A DNA stretch of 7,318 nt from a bacterium (GCA_021372515.1 JAJFUG010000001.1:1-7318); one strand, 5' to 3'; positions 1 to 5,856 are shown, counted from the first letter of the stretch. Notes: generated from the letters alone by a model not told the origin. A program made the numbers and translations.

Positions 1-1
1 G

Positions 2-355
2 GAGGAGTTCGAGAAGAAAGACTGGCGCGAGGTGGAGGCTTATGATTATTTCGTGCTGGGCAGCCCGGCGCATTTTGGGCAGATGAGCTGGGAAATGAAG
101 AAGTTCTTCGATGAAGCCTTCCACATGATCTATATGTCTCCGGGGAAGGCGGAGGGAAAGCTGTTCGCCCTGTTCTCGGTGGGTGCCGGAATGCCCGGGG
201 CAAAGAGTACTGTCGATTCGATGGAGCAGGCGATCGACATGAATGCCGGCAAGGTGGTCCTGCGCCTGGGACTGGACAAATCGATGAGCGCGGATGAGTT
301 CGCCGCCCAGGCCGCGGATTTCGCCCGCTCGTTTGCGGTCCTGGTTGGGCACTGA
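2..355 (+). CDS. Flavodoxin-fold NAD(P)H:quinone oxidoreductase-like protein, C-terminal part (5' truncated)
   Basis: The reading frame is open from the window edge to a TGA at 353-355, giving about 117 visible residues; the N-terminus with the FMN phosphate-binding loop lies outside. The visible part starts in an acidic/basic helix and continues into YDYFVLGSPAHFGQMSWEMK. This matches the flavodoxin/WrbA-type strand followed by the G-[ST]-P-x-x-F-G-x-M-S-x-x-[ML]-K-x-F-x-D loop that packs against the FMN isoalloxazine ring. A second strand (KLFALFSVGAG) and a Pro-Gly loop follow, as expected before the last helices. By family, such proteins bind FMN in the cytoplasm and reduce quinones or serve as redox partners. 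A GTG at 32 could be read as a start, but the coding frame and the fold continue upstream of it, so it is internal. Substrate and exact subfamily cannot be told from this fragment. Confidence 0.85.
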   Translation, partial: EEFEKKDWREVEAYDYFVLGSPAHFGQMSWEMKKFFDEAFHMIYMSPGKAEGKLFALFSVGAGMPGAKSTVDSMEQAIDMNAGKVVLRLGLDKSMSADEFAAQAADFARSFAVLVGH

Positions 356-382
356 GCCGGAGTGCTGAATGGCCCCCCTGCC

Positions 383-405
383 GTAGAGGCGACATCCATG
401 TCGCC
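383..405. repeat. Short palindromic interspersed-repeat-like sequence
   Basis: It contains a perfect 8-bp inverted repeat, GGCGACAT (388-395) and ATGTCGCC (398-405), around a CC centre, preceded by GTAGA. It lies 28 bp past the stop of the flavodoxin-like gene. Short GTAG-initiated GC-rich palindromes of this kind commonly recur between genes in bacterial genomes. Only one copy is in this window, so calling it a repeat is an inference from its form. There is no T-run next to it, so it is a poor terminator. Confidence 0.4.
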
Positions 406-426
406 CGGCTATTGGGATTAAATCCC

Positions 427-435
427 CCTCGGTCC
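427..435. repeat. Left target-site duplication of the 436-833 element
   Basis: CCTCGGTCC directly abuts the left terminal inverted repeat. It matches CCTCGCTCC at 834-842, directly abutting the right end, at 8 of 9 positions. A 9-bp duplication is within the range made by several DDE transposase families. Confidence 0.6.
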
Positions 436-461
436 CAGCAATGTCCGGTTAGGGAGTTGCA
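436..461 (+). repeat. Left terminal inverted repeat
   Basis: The 26 nt begin CAGCAATGTCC, continue through GGTTAGG and end TTGCA. Compared with the reverse complement of 808-833, mismatches are confined to position 4 and a three-base block (GAG against TTT) after the shared core. Confidence 0.7.
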
Positions 462-484
462 GTGAGAAGACGAAAGACTCTGTT

Positions 485-508
485 CTGCTTTGGTTTCGGC
501 CAAAGCAG
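485..508. repeat. Perfect 9-bp hairpin inside the transposon-like element
   Basis: CTGCTTTGG (485-493) pairs perfectly with CCAAAGCAG (500-508) around a 6-nt loop. It lies 24 bp inside the left TIR. Subterminal hairpins in insertion sequences often block read-in transcription or translation; that role here is inference. No T-run follows, so it is not a standard intrinsic terminator. Confidence 0.6.
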
Positions 509-581
509 CAAAGCCAGCGGGGGCCGCAAACTCGTCCAGACCACGCCTCCGTTTCGATCTTAAGTGTTTACGGAGTGTTGA

Positions 582-755
582 TACCGCTCGCGCGTTGCAG
601 CGACGGCGCTGCCGCGAATCGCCGCCGCGCTGTGCGTCAATTTCAACCCCGGCCGTTTCACGTTCGATTACACGCTGCCCTGGCGGGAGGCTCAGACAGG
701 TGCGGCCCCCAAGGCAACAGCGGCGGCCTGTCAGCCGCACGAGGCTTGGCTTTAA
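582..755 (+). other. Short open frame inside the element, possible remnant of a coding sequence
   Basis: A frame of about 57 codons, open from just after a TGA at 579-581 to a TAA at 753-755, reads in part CVNFNPGRFTFDYTLPWREA. That residue mix, rich in aromatics and turns, looks more protein-like than the other frames here, which are arginine- and proline-rich noise. There is no good start codon or ribosome binding site. The same frame upstream (GTG at 462) is broken by stops at 561 and 579. It ends about 50 bp before the right TIR, where a transposase gene often ends, so it may be a transposase or passenger remnant. It resembles no family I can name. Confidence 0.2.
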
Positions 756-778
756 CCCAGGATCGAGTCATTCCGATA

Positions 779-793
779 CGAACACTGTGTTCG
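779..793. repeat. Perfect 15-nt palindrome near the right end of the element
   Basis: CGAACAC and GTGTTCG flank a single T. It ends 14 bp inside the right TIR, a spot where transposase or host proteins may bind subterminal sites. No function is shown by the sequence. Confidence 0.45.
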
Positions 794-807
794 CCCATAA
801 CATTATA

Positions 808-833
808 TGCAAAAACCTAACCGGACATTACTG
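808..833 (-). repeat. Right terminal inverted repeat
   Basis: Read on the minus strand it begins CAGTAATGTCC, continues through GGTTAGG and ends TTTTTGCA. It matches the left repeat (436-461) at 22 of 26 positions. Confidence 0.7.
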
Positions 834-842
834 CCTCGCTCC
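834..842. repeat. Right target-site duplication of the 436-833 element
   Basis: CCTCGCTCC abuts the right TIR and differs from the left copy (427-435) at one base. It overlaps the start of the palindrome at 839-861, which shows the target was that repeat. Confidence 0.6.
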
Positions 843-861
843 CCCTTTGAAAAAGGGGGAG
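839..861. repeat. C-rich/G-rich palindromic repeat (right part, split by the insertion)
   Basis: CTCCCCCTTT (839-848) pairs perfectly with AAAGGGGGAG (852-861) around GAA. The missing left arm of the larger repeat (TTAAATCCCCCTCGG) lies at 419-432 on the other side of the transposon-like element. Repeats of the form AAATCCCCCT...CCCCCTTTGAAAAAGGGGG are, from general knowledge, frequent between genes in several bacterial phyla and give spurious peptides such as PPFSKGERG. One strand of this copy reads exactly that peptide. Confidence 0.6.
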
Positions 862-891
862 GCGGCGGGCCGGACCATGTGTGAAAAAAGC

Positions 892-908
892 GCAGGCCGT
901 GCCCCTGC
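892..908. repeat. Weak inverted repeat, possible fragment of another palindromic repeat
   Basis: GCAGG and CCTGC flank a 7-nt centre, CCGTGCC. It sits between two clear palindromes and has the same G/C-block style as common interspersed repeats. The stem is only 5 bp and no second copy is present. Confidence 0.25.
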
Positions 909-935
909 ATATAAAATACAAACTCCATAAAACAC

Positions 936-964
936 GTAGGGGAGGGTTTTAAACCCTCCCCTAC
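936..964. repeat. 29-nt perfect palindromic repeat, possible weak terminator of the propeller operon
   Basis: GTAGGGGAGGGTTT (936-949) and AAACCCTCCCCTAC (951-964) are exact reverse complements around one T. It starts 28 bp past the stop codon of the last propeller gene. In RNA it would form a strong hairpin, but the downstream run on the minus strand is GTGTTTT and on the plus strand ATTATTTT. It could therefore end transcription weakly from either side without being a textbook terminator. Its translation on the minus strand gives VGEGLKPSPT, a peptide of the type seen when interspersed repeats of this class are read as protein. Confidence 0.6.
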
Positions 965-992
965 ATTATTTTCAACACCTTGTGTCAACTCG

Positions 993-2276
993 TCAGGGCA
1001 TGTAAATCCACAAATGCCCGCAGCGCTCGCTCTCCCCGAAATACAGTGTCCCGTCCGGCCCGGCCGCCATGGCGTCGAACTGGTAGCCGCGCCAGTGGTA
1101 ATAGGGGCTGCGGTCCAGCACCAGGGTGCCCATGTCCGCGTAGGAGCCGCTCTGCGGGTCGAAACGGTAGAGCTTGCAGGGCAGGGCGCCCTTGCGCTCC
1201 CCGGCGAACAGGTACAGGCTGCCGTCCGCGGCGGCGGCCAGGCAGCGCAGGCGGCGCTCCGAGCGGGCCTTGCCCAGATTGTCCAGCCGCAGGGTGGAGG
1301 GGTCGAAGCGGAACAGGTGGCCGTCCGAGGAGCCGCCGTAGACCCAGCCATCCCTGGCCCGCGCGAAAGCCTCCACCACCGGGTGGGTGTTCGACTCGAA
1401 ACGGTAGCGGTCGCCGGGCACCACGGACTCGGTGAGCACCAGCTTGTCGCTTTGTGGATCGTAGTAGACCAGGTTGCCGCCCAGGCCGGAGGTAAACACC
1501 CGCCCGGTGCCGCTGTCCACGTACAGGGCGCGGGGAAGGCTGCGCCAGTCGCGCTCCGGGCCGTGGAACACCACCTGGCTGTCAAGCTCGCAGACAGTCT
1601 TGAACGCCTTGGCCGCGAGGTCGTAGTAGAAGAACTTGCCGTCCGGGTAGCTCACCCCGTAGATACGCCCGCGCTTGGGATCGGCGGCCAGGCAGTAGAT
1701 CGAGTTGCCCGGCGCCGGGGCGCCCAGGCTGACCAGCTCGGCCGGCTCGCCCTCCAGCTTGACCGTGCGGTCGCTCCTGGACGGGTCGTAGACATAGAGC
1801 TGCCCGCCGGGGTAGCCCGCGAAATGCTTCCGGAGGTCCATCGCCAGCGAGCTGTCCACGTGCAGGGTGGTGCCGCCGGTGGAAAGCTCCAGCGGGGTGA
1901 ACGGGTTGAGGCCCGTACCCAGGTAGATCAGGCCGTGGCCGTCCTCCACCAGGGCGTGGTGCACCGACTGCGCCTCGGCTACGCGGCCCAGGTGGCGCAC
2001 CTTGTTGAGCCGCGGGTCGAACACGAACAGGTAGGCGGTGTCGCCCGAGGTGGCGCCGTAGATTTTACGGTTCGAGGCGGCCAGCAGCGAGGTGATCGCG
2101 CAGTTGTTGTGCGGCACCTCGTTGACCAGGGGATAGCCCAGGTCGCGCAGGTCGAGGCGCTGGGCGAATTCGAATTCCGGCTGCATCCAGTCCTGGGCCG
2201 TGGCCGGGGCCGGGCGGAGGGCGACGAGCGCCAATATGGCAAGCGCCGGGATAAACCAGCCTGCAATCTTCAGCAT
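993..2276 (-). CDS. Secreted seven-bladed beta-propeller protein (downstream paralogue)
   Basis: Product of 427 aa. Residues 1-28 form a Sec signal peptide with a hydrophobic core (about 5-20) and a likely cleavage after ATA-Q. The mature protein is a repeat protein: a strand ending in [YF]-x-[YF]-D-P, followed by a loop and often L-G, recurs at about residues 83-97, 160-165, 215-219, 269-273, 321-335, 369-383 and 421-427. Seven repeats point to a seven-bladed propeller. Blades also carry D-G-x-[IL]-Y-x-G turns (for example 309-314, 408-414). The start is supported by AGGAGA at 2284-2289, 7 nt upstream. It lies 24 bp downstream of a related propeller gene and is surely cotranscribed with it. 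Such propellers occur as lyases (as in PL22, PL24 and PL25), lactonases or ligand binders. No catalytic set can be assigned here, so the function is unknown. The neighbouring DUF1080 and DUF6807 genes suggest a role in sugar or polysaccharide metabolism outside the cytoplasm. Confidence 0.88.
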   Translation of the reverse strand: MLKIAGWFIPALAILALVALRPAPATAQDWMQPEFEFAQRLDLRDLGYPLVNEVPHNNCAITSLLAASNRKIYGATSGDTAYLFVFDPRLNKVRHLGRVAEAQSVHHALVEDGHGLIYLGTGLNPFTPLELSTGGTTLHVDSSLAMDLRKHFAGYPGGQLYVYDPSRSDRTVKLEGEPAELVSLGAPAPGNSIYCLAADPKRGRIYGVSYPDGKFFYYDLAAKAFKTVCELDSQVVFHGPERDWRSLPRALYVDSGTGRVFTSGLGGNLVYYDPQSDKLVLTESVVPGDRYRFESNTHPVVEAFARARDGWVYGGSSDGHLFRFDPSTLRLDNLGKARSERRLRCLAAAADGSLYLFAGERKGALPCKLYRFDPQSGSYADMGTLVLDRSPYYHWRGYQFDAMAAGPDGTLYFGESERCGHLWIYMP

Positions 2277-2300
2277 GTCAGTCTCTCCTGTCGCTGGGCC

Positions 2301-3644
2301 TCAGAGCTGGGGCTTGTAGATTAAAAGGTGCAGCGCGGTCGGGGTCTTGCCCCCGACCTTGCGCGTGGGTTGCTCGTCTGCGGCCAGCTCGGCCTCGCCG
2401 CAGATGTACAGGGTGCCGTCCGGGGCCACCGAGGCGGCCTCGCAGCCGAACACGCGCCGTCCGTCCTCCGTGCGCAACGCCCCCAGGTCCACCTTGCGTC
2501 CGGCCTTGAGGTCGTACATCAACAGGTGGTGGTCGCTGGTCACGCCGAAAGTCTCGGCATAGGAGCCGATGGCGTAGGCACGGGAGGAGGGCACGAAATA
2601 GACCCGGCGGTTCCGGCTGTCCAGGGCGAAAGCCAGCGGCGAGTAGGGGATGTCCTTGCGGCCCGCCGGTTCCAGGAACTTGGGGTCGCACATCTGGGCC
2701 AGCTCGGTCACTTTGCCCTCCAGGTCCACGTGCGGCTCGTACTTGAACAGGATCGAGCCGCTTCCGCAGGTGATCCCGTAGACCGCCTGGTCCTGCGGGT
2801 CCCATTCCACGGCGCGCCAGATATAGGACCGGTCAAGCATCGGGTTGCCCATCTGGGTCGGCCAGACCGTGGGGTCGAACGGGATCTGGATCGCCATCTC
2901 GTAGGGACGGTCGGTGCGGGGGTCGTAGCGCCAAACGCGTGAGATGCCCCAGCAGCCGTAGACATTGCCGTCGTCATCCGCCGCGATGTCGCGGCAGATG
3001 TCCCAGTCGGTGATCCGTCCCAGGTTGTGGGTCTCGCGCTTCTCGATGTCGAAGCGGTAGAAATAGCCGGTGTAGCCGATGCCGAAAAGCTGGTTGCGCT
3101 TCTTGTCGATGGCCAGGGGGTAGGAGCCGACCATGCGGTCAAGAAGGCCCAGGTCCTCCAGGGTGTCATCGGCCGGGTTGTAGCGCAGCACGTGGCCGCC
3201 GCGCCAGGAGGTGTAGTCGATGTTCTTGGGGCCCGCGCCGTTACTCATCGGGATGAAATAGACCCGGCCCCGGCTGTCCTCCACCGGGTGGTTGTGGATC
3301 TTGGAGGACATGCGGATGCCCTTGCCGCGCTCGCCCAGGAAAGTTGCGATGTCGGCGATCATGCGGTTTTTGTCCGTGGCGGGGTCGTACTGGTAGAAAT
3401 GAGCGCTGCCGCCCTCATCGCACAGCCCGGTGTAGACCCGGCCGTCCTGCGCCGCCATCAGGCCCTGCCACATCGCACCGTCCGGACCGGGATAGGCGCG
3501 CGCCTTGACAGTGCAGACCGCACCGCCCTGCTGCGCGACTGCCGAGGACCCGGCGCCCAGGGCCAGGGCCAGGGCCAGCAGCGCGGCCGCTCCGGCGTTT
3601 GTCCGCAACACTCTGGCTCCTGAATGGAAGCCGGTCATGCGCAT
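2301..3644 (-). CDS. Secreted seven-bladed beta-propeller protein (upstream paralogue)
   Basis: Product of 447 aa from the chosen ATG. An upstream ATG at 3722 would add 26 residues with no signal-peptide character, whereas AAGGAG at 3652-3657 stands 7 nt before the ATG at 3644. Residues 1-37 form a signal peptide: basic start, a run of Ala/Leu at 19-30, and an A-V-A site before QQ. The blade signature [YF]-x-[YF]-[DNE]-x, often followed by D-L-G or N-L-G, recurs at about 83-87, 152-166, 195-209, 237-242, 299-303, 374-388 and 440-444, giving seven blades. The chain ends HLLIYKPQL, matching the C-terminal HLWIYMP of the next gene; the two are evidently paralogues. A histidine cluster (HNH, 117-119) lies in a loop after blade 1 and could bind metal or act in catalysis, which is inference. 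It is first in a two-gene operon with its own candidate promoter. The substrate is unknown. Confidence 0.88.
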   Translation of the reverse strand: MRMTGFHSGARVLRTNAGAAALLALALALGAGSSAVAQQGGAVCTVKARAYPGPDGAMWQGLMAAQDGRVYTGLCDEGGSAHFYQYDPATDKNRMIADIATFLGERGKGIRMSSKIHNHPVEDSRGRVYFIPMSNGAGPKNIDYTSWRGGHVLRYNPADDTLEDLGLLDRMVGSYPLAIDKKRNQLFGIGYTGYFYRFDIEKRETHNLGRITDWDICRDIAADDDGNVYGCWGISRVWRYDPRTDRPYEMAIQIPFDPTVWPTQMGNPMLDRSYIWRAVEWDPQDQAVYGITCGSGSILFKYEPHVDLEGKVTELAQMCDPKFLEPAGRKDIPYSPLAFALDSRNRRVYFVPSSRAYAIGSYAETFGVTSDHHLLMYDLKAGRKVDLGALRTEDGRRVFGCEAASVAPDGTLYICGEAELAADEQPTRKVGGKTPTALHLLIYKPQL

Positions 3645-3651
3645 CTCGAAT

Positions 3652-3657
3652 CTCCTT
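3652..3657 (-). promoter_or_regulatory. Ribosome binding site deciding the start of the 2301-3644 gene
   Basis: AAGGAG on the minus strand, 7 nt before ATG 3644. It rules in that start against the longer frame beginning at 3722. Confidence 0.75.
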
Positions 3658-3693
3658 GTCGTGGTGTGAGGGAGTAAAGGGGGACAAGTGCCG

Positions 3694-3722
3694 AATCTAA
3701 GACGGGAGGGGACAAAAATCAA
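3694..3722 (-). promoter_or_regulatory. Candidate sigma70-type promoter of the propeller operon
   Basis: Minus strand: TTGATT (3717-3722), a 17-bp spacer, then TAGATT (3694-3699). Each hexamer matches the consensus at 4 of 6 positions. The -10 is identical to that of the better promoter at 5963-5991. The start would be near 3687, giving a leader of about 43 nt. It lies just past the terminator at 3756-3786, where a new promoter is needed. Confidence 0.4.
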
Positions 3723-3755
3723 AGGAATCGGACAGGCGGAAAACTAAAACGGTGG

Positions 3756-3786
3756 AAATAAAAAGGGGCATGGCGAACCATGCCCC
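3756..3786 (-). terminator. Rho-independent terminator after the DUF1080 gene
   Basis: On the minus strand GGGGCATGG and CCATGCCCC form a perfect 9-bp stem closed by the stable tetraloop TTCG, followed directly by TTTTTATTT (3764 down to 3756). The stem begins 42 nt past the DUF1080 stop codon. On the plus strand no T-run follows at once, so it acts in one direction. It separates the DUF6807/DUF1080 unit from the propeller operon. Confidence 0.92.
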
Positions 3787-3828
3787 CCAAAAGATTTTTT
3801 CTGCAGTGGAAAGCTTTGTCTTAACGGC

Positions 3829-4599
3829 TTACTGCGCCGGGGTGGGAGGCGCCAGTTCCTTGACCCGGATGTTGGCGAAATGCACGCTCGATGTCTCGTC
3901 GTGGTTCTGCAGGCCGAAATAGCCCTTGGGCCAGCAGGTGGCAACCTTGCCGGAGGGCTGGAGCTGCCACTGGTTGACCACCTCGCCGTTGAGCTCCACG
4001 GTCGCGCTGAGGCCCTGGAACGTCAGCTTGTAGTGGTTCCACTTACCGGGGCCGAAAGAGGTGAGCTTGTCGGGGCCCTTGGCATCGTAGATCGCGCCGG
4101 TGGCGTGCTTCATCGGGTCGCCGGTCGGGGCGGCCGCACCCTCGTGCATCACGGGGTTCTTGTTCTCGACCGCGTCGTAGATCTGGATTTCGAAGCTGTC
4201 GTAGATGTACTGGTCGCTAACTGGGACATAGGGGACACGGAAGAACACGCCGGAGTTGGTCTCATGGGCGTCGCACAGGAAATCCATCTCCAGCACGAAA
4301 TCGCCGTACATCTTCTCGCTGAACCACATCAGGCCCATGCCGCTGTGTGAGGTCATCACGCCGGTGGCGCGGTCGAGGTCGAAATAGCCGGGGCCGTAAT
4401 GGTTCCAGCCGGCCAGGGAGTACTTGCCCTCGTCGTTCTGCTTCAGCAGGTAGGTGTACCCGTCCTCCTGCACCGGAGCGGGCGGAGGCGGAACCTTGGC
4501 CGCGGCCGGGCTGCACGAGATATTGGCCATGTTCAGCAACACGGCCAGGCCGACCGTCATCAAACCGCTGGTGAGCCTTCTCAGGAAACCAGTATGCAT
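3829..4599 (-). CDS. Exported DUF1080 (3-keto-disaccharide hydrolase-like) protein
   Basis: Product of 256 aa from ATG 4599; a longer frame from 4650 lacks a ribosome site, while GGGAGG at 4606-4611 lies 6 nt before this ATG. Residues 5-28 are an export signal ending ...NISC (Cys29). This is a poor lipobox because of Asn at -3, so either a lipoprotein or a cleaved secreted protein is possible. A Pro-rich linker (38-43) follows. From about 48 to 250 the chain matches the concanavalin-like jelly-roll domain DUF1080 (PF06439): F-V-L-E-M-D-F with N-S-G-V-F-F-R (102-121), F-E-I-Q-I-Y-D (136-142), T-G-A-I-Y-D (167-172), G-K-W-N-H-Y-K-L-T-F-Q-G (185-196), L-N-G-E-V-V (203-208), and G-Y-F-G-L-Q-N-H-D with an F-A-N-I-R-V-K-E-L end (226-249). 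Family members act on or bind glycans, and some hydrolyse 3-keto-glycosides. Activity of this one is not shown. A strong terminator follows. Confidence 0.92.
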   Translation of the reverse strand: MHTGFLRRLTSGLMTVGLAVLLNMANISCSPAAAKVPPPPAPVQEDGYTYLLKQNDEGKYSLAGWNHYGPGYFDLDRATGVMTSHSGMGLMWFSEKMYGDFVLEMDFLCDAHETNSGVFFRVPYVPVSDQYIYDSFEIQIYDAVENKNPVMHEGAAAPTGDPMKHATGAIYDAKGPDKLTSFGPGKWNHYKLTFQGLSATVELNGEVVNQWQLQPSGKVATCWPKGYFGLQNHDETSSVHFANIRVKELAPPTPAQ

Positions 4600-4605
4600 G
4601 GTGCT

Positions 4606-4611
4606 CCTCCC
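4606..4611 (-). promoter_or_regulatory. Ribosome binding site deciding the DUF1080 start
   Basis: GGGAGG on the minus strand, 6 nt before ATG 4599, inside a longer purine run (AAGGGAGGAG). Confidence 0.75.
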
Positions 4612-4665
4612 TTGTGGACATTGTGGAGATTGATGCCGGAAAACTGCCACAGACTTGCCTGAACC

Positions 4666-4693
4666 TGTCTATTGCCTGAGTTGACACTGTCCA
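4666..4693 (-). promoter_or_regulatory. Weak candidate promoter in the DUF6807-DUF1080 gap
   Basis: Minus strand: TGGACA (4688-4693), a 16-bp spacer, then TAGACA (4666-4671). The -35 matches 5 of 6, the -10 only 3 of 6. The 135-bp gap (4600-4734) has no terminator, so DUF1080 may simply be cotranscribed with the upstream gene. Two 8-bp direct repeats, TTGCCTGA on the plus strand (4655-4662 and 4672-4679), overlap this site and might be regulatory. Confidence 0.2.
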
Positions 4694-4734
4694 CCGTATA
4701 TAATCCGCTCTCAACCGGGAGCAGTCGGCCAGGG

Positions 4735-5850
4735 TCATTGCGCCGCGATCTCTCCATCCGCCTGCTGCAGCCATATATTGTACAATGAGTCGGCCTGGGC
4801 CGCCTCCAGACGCTCGTCGCTGACCAGGATCCGGTAGCGGAACACGCCGGTCTCGCCCGGGGCGAGGCTGAAATTCATCGTTTCCTTACCCTGGGTGAAA
4901 TCCTTCCAACCCAGCGGGTTGGCGCTGAACAAGCCGTAGCCGCGGGCGTGCCAGTGGGTGGGGAAACCCACGTTGCCCGGGTGGTCGAAAATAGCGACCG
5001 TCACCGGACGGTTCTCCAGGGCGCCGCGCAGGATACACCATTTGGCCCGGGTGCCCCAGACCTGTTTCTCCCCGACCAGGCCCTCGCTGGTGAGGTACTC
5101 GCCATCCGCGGTGTTGTCGGCCGGCGACACCTCGGTCACCCCGCCGTGCTCATCCACGTACTTGACCGGCTCGGTGGAGGGTTCCTCCAGGGCGTTGACG
5201 ACCCGCAGGGCGAACATGCCCTCCTTGGTGTCCGGGAAATCCACCTTGCCCGCGGACGGGGTGAGCGTGATCAGGCGGTCGATGCAGCGCAGGCCGGGCT
5301 CGGCGCGGAAGAACAGGCGGTCGGACTCTTTGAGCACCGGCTCGCCCTCCGGGCCCAGCCACTCCAGGCTCACATCCAGACGACCCACGCCGGGGCCGGA
5401 TTCCACCTTGCCGATCGAGCGCTGCACGATCACGCCGAACTTGCCTTTCGTCACGTCGCTCGAATCGCTGTGGCCCCAGAAATCGATGCCGTTCACGTTG
5501 CCGTAGTTGAACCAGGCCCCCACATGGTGCGGATGGTCCACGCGGTCGCCGGGCTGCATCTGAAGCGGGAAGCCACGGGTAACCCGGCGGCCGTCCGCCG
5601 TGATAATCGGGTACAGCGAGGGCTTGAACAGGCCCCCGCGGTAGAGCCAGGCGGTAAATTCCTTGCCGTCCACTGTCACGTTCACCTGTCCGGCTGCCGA
5701 ATCGACTGCCAAGCTGACCATGTTGTTTCCCTCCGTGGCAGAGGCAGGCTGTTCGGCGCTCTTGTCACCGCCGCAGGCGGCCAGAGTCAGGATCGCGCAG
5801 ACAGCCAATCCGGCCGTGGCTGACCCTCGAAAGATTGTTCTCGACAACAT
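4735..5850 (-). CDS. DUF6807 ('PmoA family') lipoprotein
   Basis: Product of 371 aa from ATG 5850, chosen because GGAGG (5857-5861) stands 6 nt upstream and a clear lipoprotein signal starts there; the frame extends to 6054 without signal features. Residues 1-25 are a signal peptide ending L-A-A-C (lipobox, Cys26), with G-G-D after the Cys. The mature chain fits DUF6807 (PF14100), which databases label 'methane oxygenase PmoA' although it is unrelated to the particulate methane monooxygenase subunit. Family hallmarks are D-H-P-H-H-V-G-A-W-F (105-114; usually DHPHHRG), D-F-W-G-H (123-127), K-E-G-M-F-A-L-R-V (209-217), W-G-T-R-A-K-W (265-271), and P-T-H-W-H-A-R-G-Y-G-L (298-308) before N-P-L-G (311-314). 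The His-rich motifs may form a metal or sugar site (inference). These proteins are common in glycan-utilisation clusters of FCB and PVC bacteria. The exact function is unknown. It is first of a probable two-gene unit with DUF1080. Confidence 0.92.
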   Translation of the reverse strand: MLSRTIFRGSATAGLAVCAILTLAACGGDKSAEQPASATEGNNMVSLAVDSAAGQVNVTVDGKEFTAWLYRGGLFKPSLYPIITADGRRVTRGFPLQMQPGDRVDHPHHVGAWFNYGNVNGIDFWGHSDSSDVTKGKFGVIVQRSIGKVESGPGVGRLDVSLEWLGPEGEPVLKESDRLFFRAEPGLRCIDRLITLTPSAGKVDFPDTKEGMFALRVVNALEEPSTEPVKYVDEHGGVTEVSPADNTADGEYLTSEGLVGEKQVWGTRAKWCILRGALENRPVTVAIFDHPGNVGFPTHWHARGYGLFSANPLGWKDFTQGKETMNFSLAPGETGVFRYRILVSDERLEAAQADSLYNIWLQQADGEIAAQ

Positions 5851-5856
5851 CGTGTT

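Larger units (their letters stand above)
436..833. mobile_element. 398-bp transposon-like element (MITE or decayed insertion sequence)
   Basis: The ends are imperfect 26-bp terminal inverted repeats matching at 22 of 26 positions, both beginning CAG and sharing the 14-bp core AATGTCCGGTTAGG. They are flanked by an 8-of-9-matching direct repeat (427-435 and 834-842). No frame inside is long enough for a transposase, so the element is non-autonomous: a MITE, or an internally deleted insertion sequence moved by a transposase elsewhere. It carries a perfect 9-bp-stem hairpin near the left end and a perfect 15-nt palindrome near the right end. Removing the element and one target copy restores one continuous C-rich/G-rich palindromic repeat, which supports real insertion. 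I do not recognise the TIR well enough to name an IS family. Confidence 0.7.

Noticed and set aside
490-930. 146-codon plus-strand open frame across the repeat region
   Set aside because: It runs through the transposon-like element, its right TIR and another palindromic repeat, and its Arg/Pro-rich composition is not protein-like.
936-964. Standard terminator for the propeller operon
   Set aside because: The hairpin is strong but no uninterrupted T-run follows on either strand, and its form fits an interspersed repeat; it is kept only as a possible weak terminator.
803-1585. 260-codon minus-strand frame ending in the repeat region
   Set aside because: It is a shadow of the propeller gene; its tail (VGEGLKPSPT, PPFSKGERG) is translated interspersed repeat, useful only as a sign of the repeats.
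1014-2324. Long plus-strand open frame opposite the propeller gene
   Set aside because: It mirrors the minus-strand gene in GC-rich DNA, has no signal or fold features and is full of Val/Ala/Arg/Gln typical of antisense reading. The minus-strand frame has a signal peptide, ribosome site and blade repeats.
4681-4704. Perfect TTGACA (4681-4686) and TATAAT (4699-4704) on the plus strand
   Set aside because: The spacer is only 12 bp, far too short for sigma70, and no plus-strand gene lies downstream.
4735-5850. Methane monooxygenase subunit PmoA
   Set aside because: The family label in databases is misleading: this is a soluble His-rich lipoprotein without the membrane helices of true PmoA.
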